NCBI GenBank assembly: GCA_051294375.1 | Contig: CM119266.1 | Coordinates: 19,107,657-19,171,656, forward strand | From: Paraspadella gotoi | Lineage: Eukaryota; Chaetognatha | Length of the DNA stretch: 64,000 nucleotides | Direction: 5' to 3' | Shown: one piece after another, positions 35,641 through 47,058 of the stretch | Layout: every line of letters starts with the position of its first letter | Numbering within the stretch: the first letter of the stretch is position 1 | Notes under the pieces: generated by a model | Told to the model about the DNA's origin: nothing | What the model saw: only the letters and a program-made list of their open reading frames with translations | Database searches by the model: none | Program-made: the position numbers and the translations under genes

Positions 35641-35821
35641 CTTCTCAGTCGTCCTTTGACCCCATTAATTTCTGATTATTTACATTTAAAGTTTCGTAAA
35701 ATTCAATTTTCGTTCCTTTTTATTATTTTTATTTTCAGGAGAGAAATTCATCCCTTCATTCATCATCGGTTATTGGCTTTTGTTCGGGACGTATTTTAGT
35801 GCCTCAATAACGTCTATTTTG

Positions 35822-35825
<4 letters not shown>

Positions 35826-35897
<72 letters not shown>
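35826..35897. repeat. (CT)n microsatellite
   Basis: About 70 bp of CT dinucleotides between the plus-strand exon at 35.3 kb and the minus-strand exon at 36.0 kb. Confidence 0.97.
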
Positions 35898-35900
<3 letters not shown>

Positions 35901-35919
35901 TCTCTTTTCTTTTCCTCAC

Positions 35920-36177
35920 CTCCGGGACGTCGACATTTTCCGCGTGTCGTTTGGCGCTGCCGCTGCCGCTGCGCTGCCGCTGGCGCCCCCGCGCCGCGCG
36001 CTGCCGCCGCCGCTGCCGCCGTCGTCGTCTCCTCCTTGATGATCACGATTGGCGCCAACGAGGTCAGCGTCGAAGACCCCATCCGCGTTGTTGACGATGA
36101 CGCTGCTGCCGCTGACGGACTCACCGCCGCCGCTGCTGCTCCGTTCGACTTTTGTTGACGCGGCTTCCGGTTTCAAA
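35920..36177 (-). CDS. Candidate exon of the 36-39 kb gene, Ser/Gly/Asp/Ala-rich
   Basis: The minus strand shows an acceptor-like CACAGAG and a donor GGAG followed by GTGAGG. The frame entered in phase 2 reads KPEAASTKVERSSSGGGESV, a run with VIVNNADGVFDADLVGANRD, then Gly/Ala-rich sequence ending NDTRKMSTSRR. TGA follows in frame at the donor position, so this could instead be the C-terminus. Low-complexity composition makes strand assignment moderately uncertain. Confidence 0.45.
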
Positions 36178-36482
36178 CTCTGTGGTCGGCAGAAACGAAA
36201 TCAAAATTAATGGCGACATTTTTTTTAATATTTTTTTTTTCACCATTTTTTTTTTATTATGACAATTTGTTTTGCATTCGTCCCATGTTTTTTTTTTTGT
36301 CTATTTTTTTTCTTTTACTTTTGTATTTTTGTTTTTAAATTCTCTCATTTAAAAAAATATTGGTTTTTTTTAAATCTTCTGAATCCTTCTTTAGAACTTT
36401 AGAATTTTTAAAGATTCTTCGTATGTTTGTTTTTCCTCGTAAACTTTCCACTCGGCCTCGCTTCTTTTTCTTGTTTTTTCAT

Positions 36483-36517
<35 letters not shown>

Positions 36518-36540
36518 TTTTCTCCACCTTCCTCCCTGAC

Positions 36541-36696
36541 CTCCAGCACATCTTCGGTCGTCTCCTTCCAATAATTTGCGACCCGCTTGTTCATGAGGTC
36601 CCACTTCTCCGTCAACACCCTCTCCATCGAATTGCTTATGTCGATCTTGAGCTGACGCAGTTGTGAAAGACGCTCCGCGCGAGACTCTTCCAGTTT
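36541..36696 (-). CDS. Coiled-coil exon
   Basis: Good acceptor (TTTTTATCACCAG) and GAG/GTCAGG donor on the minus strand. Exactly 52 codons in phase 0: KLEESRAERLSQLRQLKIDI and on to MNKRVANYWKETTEDVLE, with heptad-like spacing of Leu and Ile. It joins in phase with the exon at 37,044-37,121. If the donor is skipped, the frame stays open through an (AG)n tract as an Arg-Glu repeat and then reads RSEAEWKVYEEKQTYEESLK. That part is also protein-like, so the exon may extend to about 36,400. Family not recognised. Confidence 0.6.
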
Positions 36697-37043
36697 CTGG
36701 TGATAAAAACGAGAGAAGTGACGCTGACAATATAGTATTTGAGTATTGTAATTGTTTAAAAACGTCTGCTGCAAACAAGTTTCAAAACATCGAATCTGAC
36801 AAAGGTATTTGCGAGTCCTTGGCCAGTAAGGGAGATCTGTAAGTAAGGGGGCCCCAAGACTTCTGAGAGTTTTCAAAAATTCATGTTTCGATTTACACGA
36901 AACTTAAAACTAAACTAATCCCTATGAATACATATTTGGCTGAAAATTGATGTACACATATCGACAATACACCTGAAATTATCCACACACAAAAAAAAAA
37001 AAACTAGAAGAAAATAGAAAACGAATTGAAACAAAACGAAAAC

Positions 37044-37121
37044 CTTAAGCAGATTTTCCTCCGTCGCCTGAATTTTTTTCTCCAGTTTACGACGCAATTC
37101 CTTCTTTTCTTGATGTAATTC
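37044..37121 (-). CDS. Coiled-coil exon
   Basis: Twenty-six codons in phase 0 on the minus strand, reading ELHQEKKELRRKLEKKIQAT then EENLLK. Acceptor CCCTCATTAAG, donor AAG/GTTTTC. It joins directly to the exon at 36,541-36,696 to give one continuous charged helix. Confidence 0.6.
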
Positions 37122-37211
37122 CTTAATGAGGGAAGGAGGTGGTTTTGTCTGTTTTTAATTGCACGTCTTTCTCCTCCTCTCTCTCTCCTTCTCTCTCTCT
37201 CTCTCTCCTTC

Positions 37212-37248
<37 letters not shown>

Positions 37249-37267
37249 CTCTCTCCATTCTCCCCAC

Positions 37268-37377
37268 CTCTCTCTGCTCCCGCCCATCCGCCCTAACGCG
37301 TCGAGCACTGCGTCCATTTTGTCGACGAGTAGACACGAGCGGCGCTGTTCAATTGTCTGTAACTCCTTTCGCCGCCG
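37268..37377 (-). CDS. Candidate exon upstream of the coiled-coil exons
   Basis: Minus frame RRRKELQTIEQRRSCLLVDK then MDAVLDALGRMGG. A stop lies just before it in the same frame, so it must begin at the CTCTAG acceptor. The GTGGGG donor leaves phase 2, which does not fit the next exon (phase 0). Either the donor is elsewhere or an exon is missing. Confidence 0.4.
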
Positions 37378-37480
37378 CTAGAGGCGCCCTCGTCTCGCGT
37401 TCGTCGACGGCGGCGGCGGTGCTCGGCTGCCACCAACGCGGTTTCCTCAGACGGCGGGAGGAGCGGCGAGATGTCGCTGT
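37378..37480 (-). CDS. Candidate exon, acidic then Arg-rich
   Basis: After an ACAG acceptor the minus strand reads SDISPLLPPSEETALVAAEH then RRRRRRTRDEGAS. Entering in phase 2 fits the donor phase of the exon at 39,145-39,261, supporting one gene. Its 3' boundary is unclear. Confidence 0.35.
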
Positions 37481-37538
37481 CTGCGGAAATCTGAAAATGG
37501 ATATTTTATTTTTTTATTCATTTCTTTATTTACATTTT

Positions 37539-37650
37539 ACAAAGAATTTTATTGAATTCCAAGCGCTGATGAAGACTCGAATTTCGAGTCGAAACATGTC
37601 TGCCTATGTAAAATAAAATCGTTGTTCACAAATTCAATAAAATTCTTTGT
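37539..37650 (+). mobile_element. Small element with perfect 20-bp inverted repeats around a hammerhead-like motif
   Basis: ACAAAGAATTTTATTGAATT (37,539-37,558) is repeated as its exact reverse complement at 37,631-37,650. The 72 bp between hold the hammerhead-like core. No coding capacity. Confidence 0.65.
37563..37603 (+). ncRNA. Hammerhead-ribozyme-like motif 2
   Basis: CTGATGA (37,566-37,572), stem II GACTCG/CGAGTC, GAAAC (37,591-37,595), then ATGTC giving a GUC triplet. A 3-bp stem I (UGC with GCG) can form. Stem II differs from motif 1 at paired positions, which is compensatory. One extra A follows CTGATGA, as in motif 1. Confidence 0.55.
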
Positions 37651-37739
37651 AATCTCTAAAAACAACGAAAAGAAATTATTAAACCATGAATTATTTACAT
37701 TAAAATGAAAGTGGAACTTATCGGACGTCAGAAGCAAAT

Positions 37740-37780
<41 letters not shown>

Positions 37781-38639
37781 TGAGAGTCGCTTGCAAAAAG
37801 TCAGATGCCATTAGCATATTTTTCAAATCGAGATAAGAATCTATATTGTCGTAACTGTTCTCGCCATCCTTGCATCTAAATATTTCACTCCGAGTCAAAA
37901 GAAGATTAAGGAACTCGAAAGTCGAAACTATTAGTCTAGAATATTAAGTATATATATTCAGTTGTTATATTATTAGAAATATGACATTTGCATACAATTT
38001 ACATTTCTAGTCTAAAACTTCTCCATTTAGTCCGCGAAATTAAATCTGTCGACTCCAGTTCTTCGTTTTTACTCTAATTGTCGGCTGTAAAATATCTTTT
38101 TTTCGCCCAACGCGCGAAAAAAAATATTAAATGTTTTTTACAAATTAAATGTTAACGATCCTCGTTTGAAAATTAAAACGACTCGGAGGGGAAAGGCGGT
38201 GAGAGGCTGAAGTCAACGAGTTGGTCTTTTCGTGAACCTTTCAGTCCGCAAAGCTCAACGGCGCGCGTTATGTAACATCTTTTTCGAGATTCAAATCAGT
38301 TCAGAACCGCTCACGACTTCATCCGATGGTCAGTGAGACAAACTCGTAACTCAGACCCGACCCCTTAGCTCTTGGCCACGACCCCGTGAGCTTAAAATCT
38401 TTCAAATTCTCGAACGAATGAAACTCGACCGCACCCCCTAGATCGACCCCTTCCTTTTAATCCGACGCTCGCTGTGAATGTAGTACGAAGCGTCGTAGCT
38501 CCCGATGAGAGCGATAACGAGGAGCGAATTAGATTCGTTATCGATCACGGGGCGAGTATATCACTGACTCCGCCCTCTCTCCCCCGCGGCGGAATCCATT
38601 ACCATCGTGAGCCGGCGAATGGACGCGGGCGACGGTCAC

Positions 38640-38715
38640 GGACGGGCGGACGGGCGGACGGGCGGACGGGCGGACGGACGGGCGGACGGGCGGACGGGCG
38701 GGCGGGCGGGCGGGC
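38640..38715. repeat. (ACGGGCGG)n short tandem array
   Basis: About nine copies of a 4-8 bp GC-rich unit, encoding Gly/Arg/Thr/Ala peptides in plus frames. A plus frame (38,474-38,764) runs through it but lacks splice or motif support. Confidence 0.9.
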
Positions 38716-39144
38716 AGGAGGAAAGGGCGGTCACGGATTTAATGGAAATTCTCTCTTTGAATAATAAAAAAAAAATGTCGTTAGTCGATGTCGCTCGATT
38801 TCTGCAAGATAACGAACGCCTGTTCTTTCGATAAGTTAATTGGTTTGGATTAGATAATACATATTACATACGTATTATATACATAATTAGACATTAATTA
38901 TATATTAATTATACATAATACACGCCTACATAATTACCTCAACTCAGCGGGAGAACGTGAGTCGTGACGTAAAAACGAGTCGACGTCGTCAGTCATCGTC
39001 GTCATCGAGATAAATTAAGTTTTAAAATAGAATGAGGCATTTTATTATTTATTTCTCTTTGCCCCGTAGCCCCGGCTCGATTCACTTGCCATCCACCCCA
39101 CGGGCCACCCCCCCCCCTCCCCATATTAGTGAGACTAAAAATAC

Positions 39145-39261
39145 CTGATTTTGCTTTCACGTTTTTCTCGTTTGATTCGAATTTTCGAGAATTCGTCTTC
39201 GATTTCGTCGTCGTCGTCGTCGTCGTCGTCGATTTTTCCGTTAAAAGATTCGAGGTCGTCT
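39145..39261 (-). CDS. Acidic exon with poly-Asp tract
   Basis: Minus strand, acceptor TTTTTATAG, donor CAG/GTATTT. Entered in phase 2 from the preceding exon it reads DDLESFNGKI, about eight Asp, EIEDEFSKIRIKREKRESKI. The phase match picks the Asp frame over the poly-Thr frame of the same (GAC)n repeat. Confidence 0.6.
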
Positions 39262-39346
39262 CTATAAAAATAAAAATAAATTCACACGTTCGGCCTTTAC
39301 GAAACGGCGAAGAATAGGATAGAATATGATATATAATATTGCTCAC

Positions 39347-39443
39347 CTGCGTCGACCGTTGTCCTTTTGTTCGAAATCGACGTCGCCAACTGAAGAATCG
39401 AAATCGGTCTCAGCGCCTCTAGCGCCGCATTTTGTCTCTAAGG
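39347..39443 (-). CDS. Exon upstream of the poly-Asp exon
   Basis: Minus strand, strong acceptor (CCCCCCACAG) and donor (GCAG/GTGAGC). Reads LETKCGARGAETDFDSSVGD then VDFEQKDNGRR and ends in phase 2, matching the next exon. The gene's start lies further upstream and was not found. No family was recognised. Confidence 0.55.
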
Positions 39444-40269
39444 CTGTGGGGGGAAAAAAAATACAAATTTAAGTTATATTTCATATTTACAAACGGTCTC
39501 TTTTGAATAAATAAATTAATATCATTGATTGAGCGAGTTCATTTTTGTTTTCTGTTGCTTGAAATACATACATCTTCAGTAATTCAAAAATATCACTTAC
39601 TGTAAGTCACCGAGTAGAGTGATAAAAATTCTATTTAAGTAATTTCATTCGAGATGAAGTTAGTAAAATTGCTTGCTTTCTCTTCTCAAAGCCCCCTTGA
39701 TTCTTGCCACCCACCTCCGTCTAAAATTCGAGCCTTCCCTGATGTTGATTTTAGTGGAGAGAAGGTAAGCTTACTCGCTCATTCTGAACTTTACACAATA
39801 GTCGCCTTTGATGAGGCGCACATTCACCTCCCATACGAAGATTGAATTTTTCCGCTCAATAAAAAAAGTAGAGTTAATGAATTCAATAAAGAGTTCTCAC
39901 GTTCTCTCTCTCTCTCCTCTTTCTCTTTTTATCTTTTTTTCACTATCACTATCACTTTCTTACTTTTCATCTTCTTTTTCTTTTTCTTTTTNNNNNNNNN
40001 NTTGTTTTGCTCGTCATCGACGTCGTTGTCCCCGTCGGTCGTCGTCGTTCAAATCGTCTTCGGCGGCGAAAAAGTATTAGGCGATAAGTACAGAAGGGTT
40101 TATATAATGTAAATACTATTTATGCGTACTTGTCGCCGTGTGACCAATGAATTAAAATATTGCTCCTTCCATTTAAGTAAGTAGACAGAGATTTCAACAT
40201 GAAACCGATAGTAATTGATTTAAAAATATTAACGGCAATAAGGCGTCGTTGTTGGCAAAGGAGCATCTG

Positions 40270-40780
40270 ACGACGGACGACAGAAGAAACCTTCTGAGAG
40301 TCAAGTCAAGTTCCTTTGGGANNNNNNNNNNNNNNNNNNNNNNNNNTGGAAAGAGAGAGATGGACTTGACTTGACTCTCAGAAGGTTTCTTCTACTCAAG
40401 GAACTTGACTTGACTCTCAGAGGTCTCTTCTGTTTCCAAAGGAACTGAATTGACTGCCCAGAAGGTTCTTCTGTCAAGAGGAACTTGACTTGAACTCTCA
40501 AAAGTCTCTTCTGTCCGCAAAAGGAACTTGACTTGAACTCTCAGTAAGGTCTCTTCTGTCTCAAAGGAAACTTGACTTGACTCTCAGAAGGTCTGCTTCT
40601 GTCTCAAAAGAAATTGACTTGACTCTCAGGAAGGGTTTTCTTCTGTCGCGCAAAAGAACTTGACTTAATCTCAAAGGTCTCTTCTGTTCCCAAAAGGAAA
40701 TTGACTTGACTCTCAGAAGGTTTCTGTCTGGTCCGATTTCCTTTGAGACAGAAGAGACCTTCTGAGAGTCAAGTCGATTT
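40270..40780. repeat. 42-bp minisatellite with inverted end copies
   Basis: About ten copies of a unit containing CTTGACTTGACTCTCAGAAG and TCTCTTCTGTCTCAAAAGGA. The first copy (40,270-40,318) and last copy (40,740-40,775) are in the opposite orientation to the array, so the block is a large palindrome. A 25-N gap sits at its left inversion point. Confidence 0.85.
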
Positions 40781-41336
40781 ACACGTTGACACGTAGAGGG
40801 AAAACTTGGTTATCAGCAAATAAGTATTTTTTATGTTATTTTAATAGTAAAAATAACAAAAGATTAAATGGAAAAAATACATGTATGTATACATACAGTT
40901 ATTTTCCGGTTCTCGGTCGTGCACCGTCTGATCATCTTTGCTACATGATGTCTATACGAATTATAAATGACATGAAAGTTTTACTAAAAACCAAAATTGA
41001 CCAGCCAAACATGTCGGTGATGACGACAACAAAGACGACGACGATGTTCCATCTCTATCCAAGTTAGTCCGTCTTTCCAAAAATTTCGCGCGGGAATTCG
41101 CTTAACGGTTTTTCCGCAGTTCGACCGAGAAACGATGCAGTCCTTTTTTTTATTACAAGCTACAAACGACTGAGCGAGAAGAGGAATGAGAATTTGGCGG
41201 GAGAATATAANNNNNNNNNNNNNNNNNNNNNNNNNNNNNNNNNNNNNNNNNNNNNNNNNNNNNNNNNNNNNNNNNNNNNNNNNNNNNNNNNNNNNNNNNN
41301 NNNNNNNNNNNNNNNNNNNNNNNNNNNNNNNNNNNN

Positions 41337-41372
<36 letters not shown>

Positions 41373-41574
41373 TGGTTAAAAAGATGATTACTATCGTAAA
41401 AGAAAGGAGATGGATGAAGGAAAAGGAAAATGGAAACAGATTAAGGATCCGGAGAGAAACAAAATTTGGAGGAGAACCGGATGTAGGAGAAGAAGTAGGA
41501 AAAGAAAAAGAGAGGATGTAAATAAAAAAAAGGTAGGAAATGATGAGAGAAAATTAAAAAGAGGGAAGATTATG

Positions 41575-41630
41575 TATATATATTATATATATATATATTA
41601 TATATTATATATATATATATTATTTATATA
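41575..41630. repeat. (TA)n-rich tract
   Basis: About 55 bp of TATATA with TTA interruptions. Confidence 0.95.
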
Positions 41631-41812
41631 TCTATGTTCGCATTTCCAAGAAATCATACGAATACACATTGAACACAAGAGTGACATGAGGTCTTAAAAT
41701 ACTTCCGTATTACACGGTTTATTCGATTTATATTTTATCGTGATGATACAAGTATGAAACATAAGAAATGCACGTTGTGCGCATTATGCATATGCAGTGC
41801 ATATTATAAAAA

Positions 41813-41853
41813 ACACTGATGAAGGCTTGAATGAAAGCCGAAACTTGTATGCA
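41813..41853 (+). ncRNA. Hammerhead-ribozyme-like motif 3
   Basis: CTGATGA (41,816-41,822), stem II GGCTT/AAGCC, GAAAC (41,840-41,844), TTGTA giving a GUA triplet allowed by the NUH rule. Stem I is short (UG with CA). It is followed by an A-rich ATAAAAATCGTTG phrase also seen after motifs 1 and 2. Confidence 0.45.
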
Positions 41854-41859
41854 CCTTTA

Positions 41860-43121
41860 AAAATAAAAATCGTTGATGTAAAAGATTTCGTCTTTAAACT
41901 CAAATAAATTATTTATTAGCTCAAGTATCATAATAATATATAATTCATAAGTTATGCGCAATTAAAACGTTAACTTGTGCGAAGGAGAGACCGAAAGATA
42001 GGCCGACCGTTGCTTTGCCAGAACTCGAAAATGAATATGATTAATTGTACTCTTTCCTGCGTTTTCAATATTTACTAATAAAATTAATATTCTCCACCTT
42101 AATCTGAAAATATTAATAAAACAATAAGTAAGAAATAAATAAATTAAGATAAAGAATCGACGTAAATAAACAAAGATATCGACAACGGAAAGGACAAAGA
42201 ATCTAAGTGAGCGACGCCGGCCGCTTAAGAGAGGAATCCTGGTTGGCCGTGTCCAACACCACTTAAACCTCGGCTCGGCGAAATTTAATCAAAATGGGGT
42301 CCTGACCCGGGTTAAGTGCTGCCAGTTGGGAGAACCGGCAGAGGTGGGTGAGCAGAGGAGAGGGTGGAGAGTAAGTCGTGGACACTTTTTGGGACTGAGA
42401 GGTAAGTATGCCAACACAATGAATATGACTCGAATGACCTCGTCCGGTGGTCAATTACAAGCACAAAATATTTACTTAATATTGTTTAATATATTATCTA
42501 CTAGTATACATGATTAAATTTAAAAAATTATATGATTTTAAACTTACGAAAAAAAAAATTATCGACGTATTATTGGCGGGGACATTAGGGGACTCATTTT
42601 CAAAAATTATCCACGTAAGTCTTAAATGTTAAATAAGTATACTATTTATGAACATTAAACATCTAAATAAGTACATGATGCTGATTGATGTGATTTATAT
42701 CACATGTATCGAATATTCTTATCGTTATTGATTGGATTCTTTCTTGCCATCACAATTGCCATCTCGATTGCCATCCCGCCGCCGTTGCCATCGTCTTTCC
42801 TGACACAAGATTTTTACGACCGCTGGCAACGATGAAGAAGAAAAAGAAGAAGAAGAAGAAGAAGAAGAAGAAGAAAGAAGAAGAAGAAGAAGAAGAAGAA
42901 GAAGAAGAAGAAGAAAGCAGCTCAAAGCCAATGGCTCGTGCCACAGAAAAGGAGGAAGAGGAGGAGGAAGTGGAGTCGAAAAAGGAGTGATAGGAGGAGG
43001 AGGAGAGGAGGAGGAGGAGGAGGAAAGATGATCCGATACGTCGATGATTGCGTTAGCGAGACTTGGGGATTGTGTTTGACGGAGGTTATGAATACGCGAG
43101 TCACTCTAATTGAATTCATCG

Positions 43122-43188
<67 letters not shown>

Positions 43189-43519
43189 ATTGAGAAAAGG
43201 GAAATAAGGAGATGGAAAAAGAAAAGGGACGAAGACAGAAAAAAAGAAAAGGGAGGGAAGAAAGGACGACTTAAGAAGATGAAAAAGGAAAGGGGAAAAG
43301 AAAGGAAAAGGACGCAAATACCGAATAGAAGAAAAGAATAAAAAAAGAGGGGAAGAGAGTAATATAAGTAATCAGAGGAAGTAATAGAATCAGAGCGGCC
43401 ATGGAGGAAAAAAAAGATTGGTTAGAAGAGAGAACTTTCCGAGCAAAAATCGAAAAAACCTCAGAGTAAGAAGGAAAAAAGATAAAAAGATTAAGAAAGA
43501 AAACTAATAAAGAAAAATA

Positions 43520-43603
<84 letters not shown>

Positions 43604-44310
43604 CTGAAGTGAGGTTCCTTAATGGCAACTGACTGATATTGAAATGAAACATTTGATATTATTTTTTCCCCCAAAATGATTGAAGTGGCTTCCACCCTCT
43701 ACCAGTAATGAGTGTAATCCCTAGATGTCTCAGCCCTTCGACGGCGTCTTGCGTAACACGGGCCGGTGGACGCGGTTGGCGGCGGCGGCGGCGAATTCGG
43801 CGTGAAAGAGTGAAAAGGGCGCGGAGCGACGGGGTTCGATTCACGCGTCACAACTCGAGAATCAGTCGCCCGAAAATTTGACGTTTTGACCTTTTCTCTT
43901 TCCCTATGAGAAGAATCATCCGCAAAGGAGGAAAAAATAAAGAAAGAAAAAAAAAGAGAAAAGAAAGAAAGAAAAAGGAAAGAAAGAAAGAAAGAAACTC
44001 ATTTAAAAAATGAATAAACGAAATGAAGGAAGAAAAAAAATGGGAGGTAAAATATTAAGAAAAAAAAACTCGAAAAGAATAGAATAGAATAGAAAGTAAG
44101 AGATAAATAAATTCATCCCAACAATTGATTATGTTAGTACTGACAAGAATCCATAGATAGATCACAAAGTGTAAGCAAAACAAGAGGAAAATATTTATCA
44201 ATTATATGTTAACATTTAAGCTTAAGGTAAAATAAATAGGAAATAAATAGGAAAAAAAAAAAAACCAAAAGAAAAGAAAATGAAAACGAAGTGAAAGTTG
44301 AAACTATTTT
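41860..44310. other. Intergenic DNA with microsatellites
   Basis: (GAA)n at 42,831-42,915, (AG)n at 43,122-43,186 and (AAAG)n at 43,520-43,602. GC-richer patches at 42,200-42,420 and 43,740-43,860 have open frames but no convincing exon boundaries. Confidence 0.6.
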
Positions 44311-44317
44311 TTTCCTA

Positions 44318-44323
44318 TTTATT
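44318..44323 (-). promoter_or_regulatory. Polyadenylation signal of the 44-58 kb gene
   Basis: AATAAA on the minus strand about 37 nt after the stop codon at 44,360. Confidence 0.55.
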
Positions 44324-44359
44324 AAATCAAACTTTTGAAACTTTTTTTATTTTTCTGTT

Positions 44360-45667
44360 TCAACGAATCCAACGATTACTATTTAGCAATTTAAAAAAAT
44401 CCAGGTCATCATCGTCACCAGTTCGACTGCGATCGACTTGATTTCCGTCGATGTCATCTGCATCGTCGTCTTTCGACTTCCCCGTCAAATCCTCACCGTC
44501 TCCATTCCGGTTCCCGCCCTCGAAGGTTATCCTTTGACCGGCATCGCTTCCTTTAATTCCTTCGCCACTCATTTCGCGAGGATTCTCATCCATGTTGCAA
44601 TTTGCAGACTCGTTGCCTTCTCTCTCGTTGAAAAAGTCGCTGCTAAATTTAACACTGGCGGCGCTACTCGTCGAAGAGCTTTCATTTCTCCAGCTGATGT
44701 TATTTTTCGAGTTTAATGTATCATCCGCAATCCCGACGAGGCTGCTGCCGCTGCCGCTGCTTTCCTTTCCTCCGCTGCCCTTCTTGCTCCAATCAATTCT
44801 CGTCGCCACGACTTTTTTTTCTTCAGTCAAATCCTCATCGTCATCCACGTCTTTCTTTCTCCATTTCTCTTTTTCTTTCTCATCTTTCAATCCGCCGCTA
44901 GGAATTTGATCATTTCGATCGGTGGCTTCGCTGGATTCCAACGACGCCGACTCCCTTCCCTTTACTCCCGAGTAGTCACGGCCATCGGTGTCGATCTCTT
45001 CCTTTGCTCTCTCTTCATCTCTACCCGGTCGTCGCATCGTCCCTCGTTTGTTTTCCGATTTATTCGTTCCCATAGAAACGTCGCCACCTTCCTCGTCTTT
45101 CAAAGACGAGCTGACGTTTTGATAAACCCTCCCGACTTCTTCGTCGCTGTAGTAATAAACTTCCCGTTCGATTATCACCCCAGTTTCGTCTTCTTCGAGA
45201 TCGCGGAATCGTCTCAGTAAATGTTGGACGGTCGCGTCGGTTTCGCGAGTCGATCGCGAGTCGTTGCTGCCGCGGGAGGACACGCGACTCTTTCCACTTT
45301 TCTTAGCCTTCGAGTCTCGCGGAGTTTCTACTTCAGCGGCGTCGAGTTCGGCGTCGATCTTAGAGTCAACGTCCTTCGGCGCTGAATAGGCGCCGAGGCG
45401 CGAAGCTTGAGAGTCGCCATCCGTCTCGGCAAAGAAGACAGCTGGAGGCGAATCCTCGATCACATCGTCGTCTTCATCGTCTTCAGCTTTTTTTAGGAAA
45501 ACTCCTTCGAGATTCATCGAAGGCTTTTTCCGTTTTTCTTCTTCTATTTCGTCGTCGTCGTCGTCGTCGTCGTCGTCATCGCCGCCGACGTTGCCCGTAA
45601 ATGTGATGCTCTTTCTCTCTGGCGGAGACGCCTCGTAATCCTCTCTTTTCTTCAGGACGCTTCGTCT
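44360..45667 (-). other. C-terminal exon of the large protein
   Basis: A single 1,308-nt exon, 435 codons plus stop. It begins RRSVLKKREDYEASPPERKS, has a poly-Asp run from (GAC)n, MNLEGVFLKKAEDDEDDDVI, and a Ser/Asp/Glu-rich remainder ending DFFKLLNSNRWIR. Probably disordered. Confidence 0.8.
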
Positions 45668-47025
45668 CTGTAGCGATTCAGAGGAGTGATTGGCAAAGTT
45701 AATTGATAAATAGTCAGACTAAATTGATAATTAGTCAGGCAATAAGTCCATGGGCGTGTAGAAGGGCAAATACGCTCCTTAAAGGCCAGGGGCCCAAGTT
45801 CAATTGAGGGAGGCCTAAAAAAGCTCACGGGGCTGAAAAACTTTATATTGAAAAAACATACGAGAAATAATAGCTTATGGCAACGGGGAGACATGTGTGA
45901 TGCACGCATATCCCGACAGCTGGCTATCAGGGCTTTGGATCAAGCTATACAGGAGGCGAATTTAGGGTTCGCCACAAGCTTTAAATTTTGTATTTCTTTA
46001 CAGGCCATTGCGTAAGCCCAAACCCTTATCGCCGCTCTCGCAAAAGTGCAGGGCACAATTCTCTCGGACAGTTGCTCTATCCTGCATACGACAAAGCGAG
46101 ATACCTCAGTCTGCGTCGCCTTGGCAACCGCGCCCTCCATCGAGGGATGACTCAATACTTCCTTCAGGGTCAGCCTCTTTGACGATCTGTTCTCAAATTC
46201 GTCGTCGGCGGCGTCGCCGGGCACGCGACCTTGGAGGGCATAGCGATGCTTCAGAAGCCCCATCATCGCCACGTCGATTTCGAACTCATCGGCGGCGGCG
46301 GCGAGGGCAGCGGTGACCGCGTCCTCTAAGTCAAACGATGTGAATTGATGGATTTAAAACGTTTCTTCCCACTTCCCCCCCCCCGAGCATATTTTTTTCC
46401 AAGCTGCTTATAATAGTTAAATGTTAAAAGTTATATGGTAATGTGCTGTCGTATAATTAAAATTGACTATATTTATACAAAAGCTTGCCTTCTTTTAATT
46501 TATCCGCATTTCAAGTATAAAATTTCCAACAACCATCACGGTCCTCTCAATATAATTGTCTCTCACATGTTTAAAGTCCTTTTTTCACTTATTTATGCAC
46601 TTGTTTTAATGTTTAATTGTTTTGTTTTAATTGTTTTATCCTCCCTCATTAATTCCTTTTTTCTTTTATCTACCTGATGCTATTTTGTTTCTCTCTTCCC
46701 CCAACTTCTTCCCTCCTTCTTCGATCCTCTTCCTCTCTTCCTCCTCCTCCCTAATCTTCTTCACTTCGTCCCACCAAGAGGGAAGAGCTCCCGCTTTGAA
46801 TGGAGGCTTATGAGGTTGCGCGGGGCGAGTGCGGCCCGCGTCGCGCATTTCAAGTTTCCGTCTAATAGAAAAACCGAGTACTGGTAATTCTTCTGCGGGA
46901 GACTAAAACATATATATGAAAAACATGATCTGTATGCCATAATATGCCAAGTATAAACTAGATCAATTTGGTATTTAATAAATAGACATAGCATAGACTT
47001 GGTTAAGATATAAGCATTTTGAGCC

Positions 47026-47058
<33 letters not shown>

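Noticed and set aside
39654-39845. Plus-strand short frame with MKLVKLLAF start and a GTAAGC donor
   Set aside because: The peptide and one donor are suggestive, but no partner exon was found on the plus strand and the neighbouring exons are on the minus strand.
40270-40780. Possible CRISPR-like array of regularly spaced repeats
   Set aside because: Repeats are contiguous with no unique spacers, in an animal genome. It is a minisatellite.
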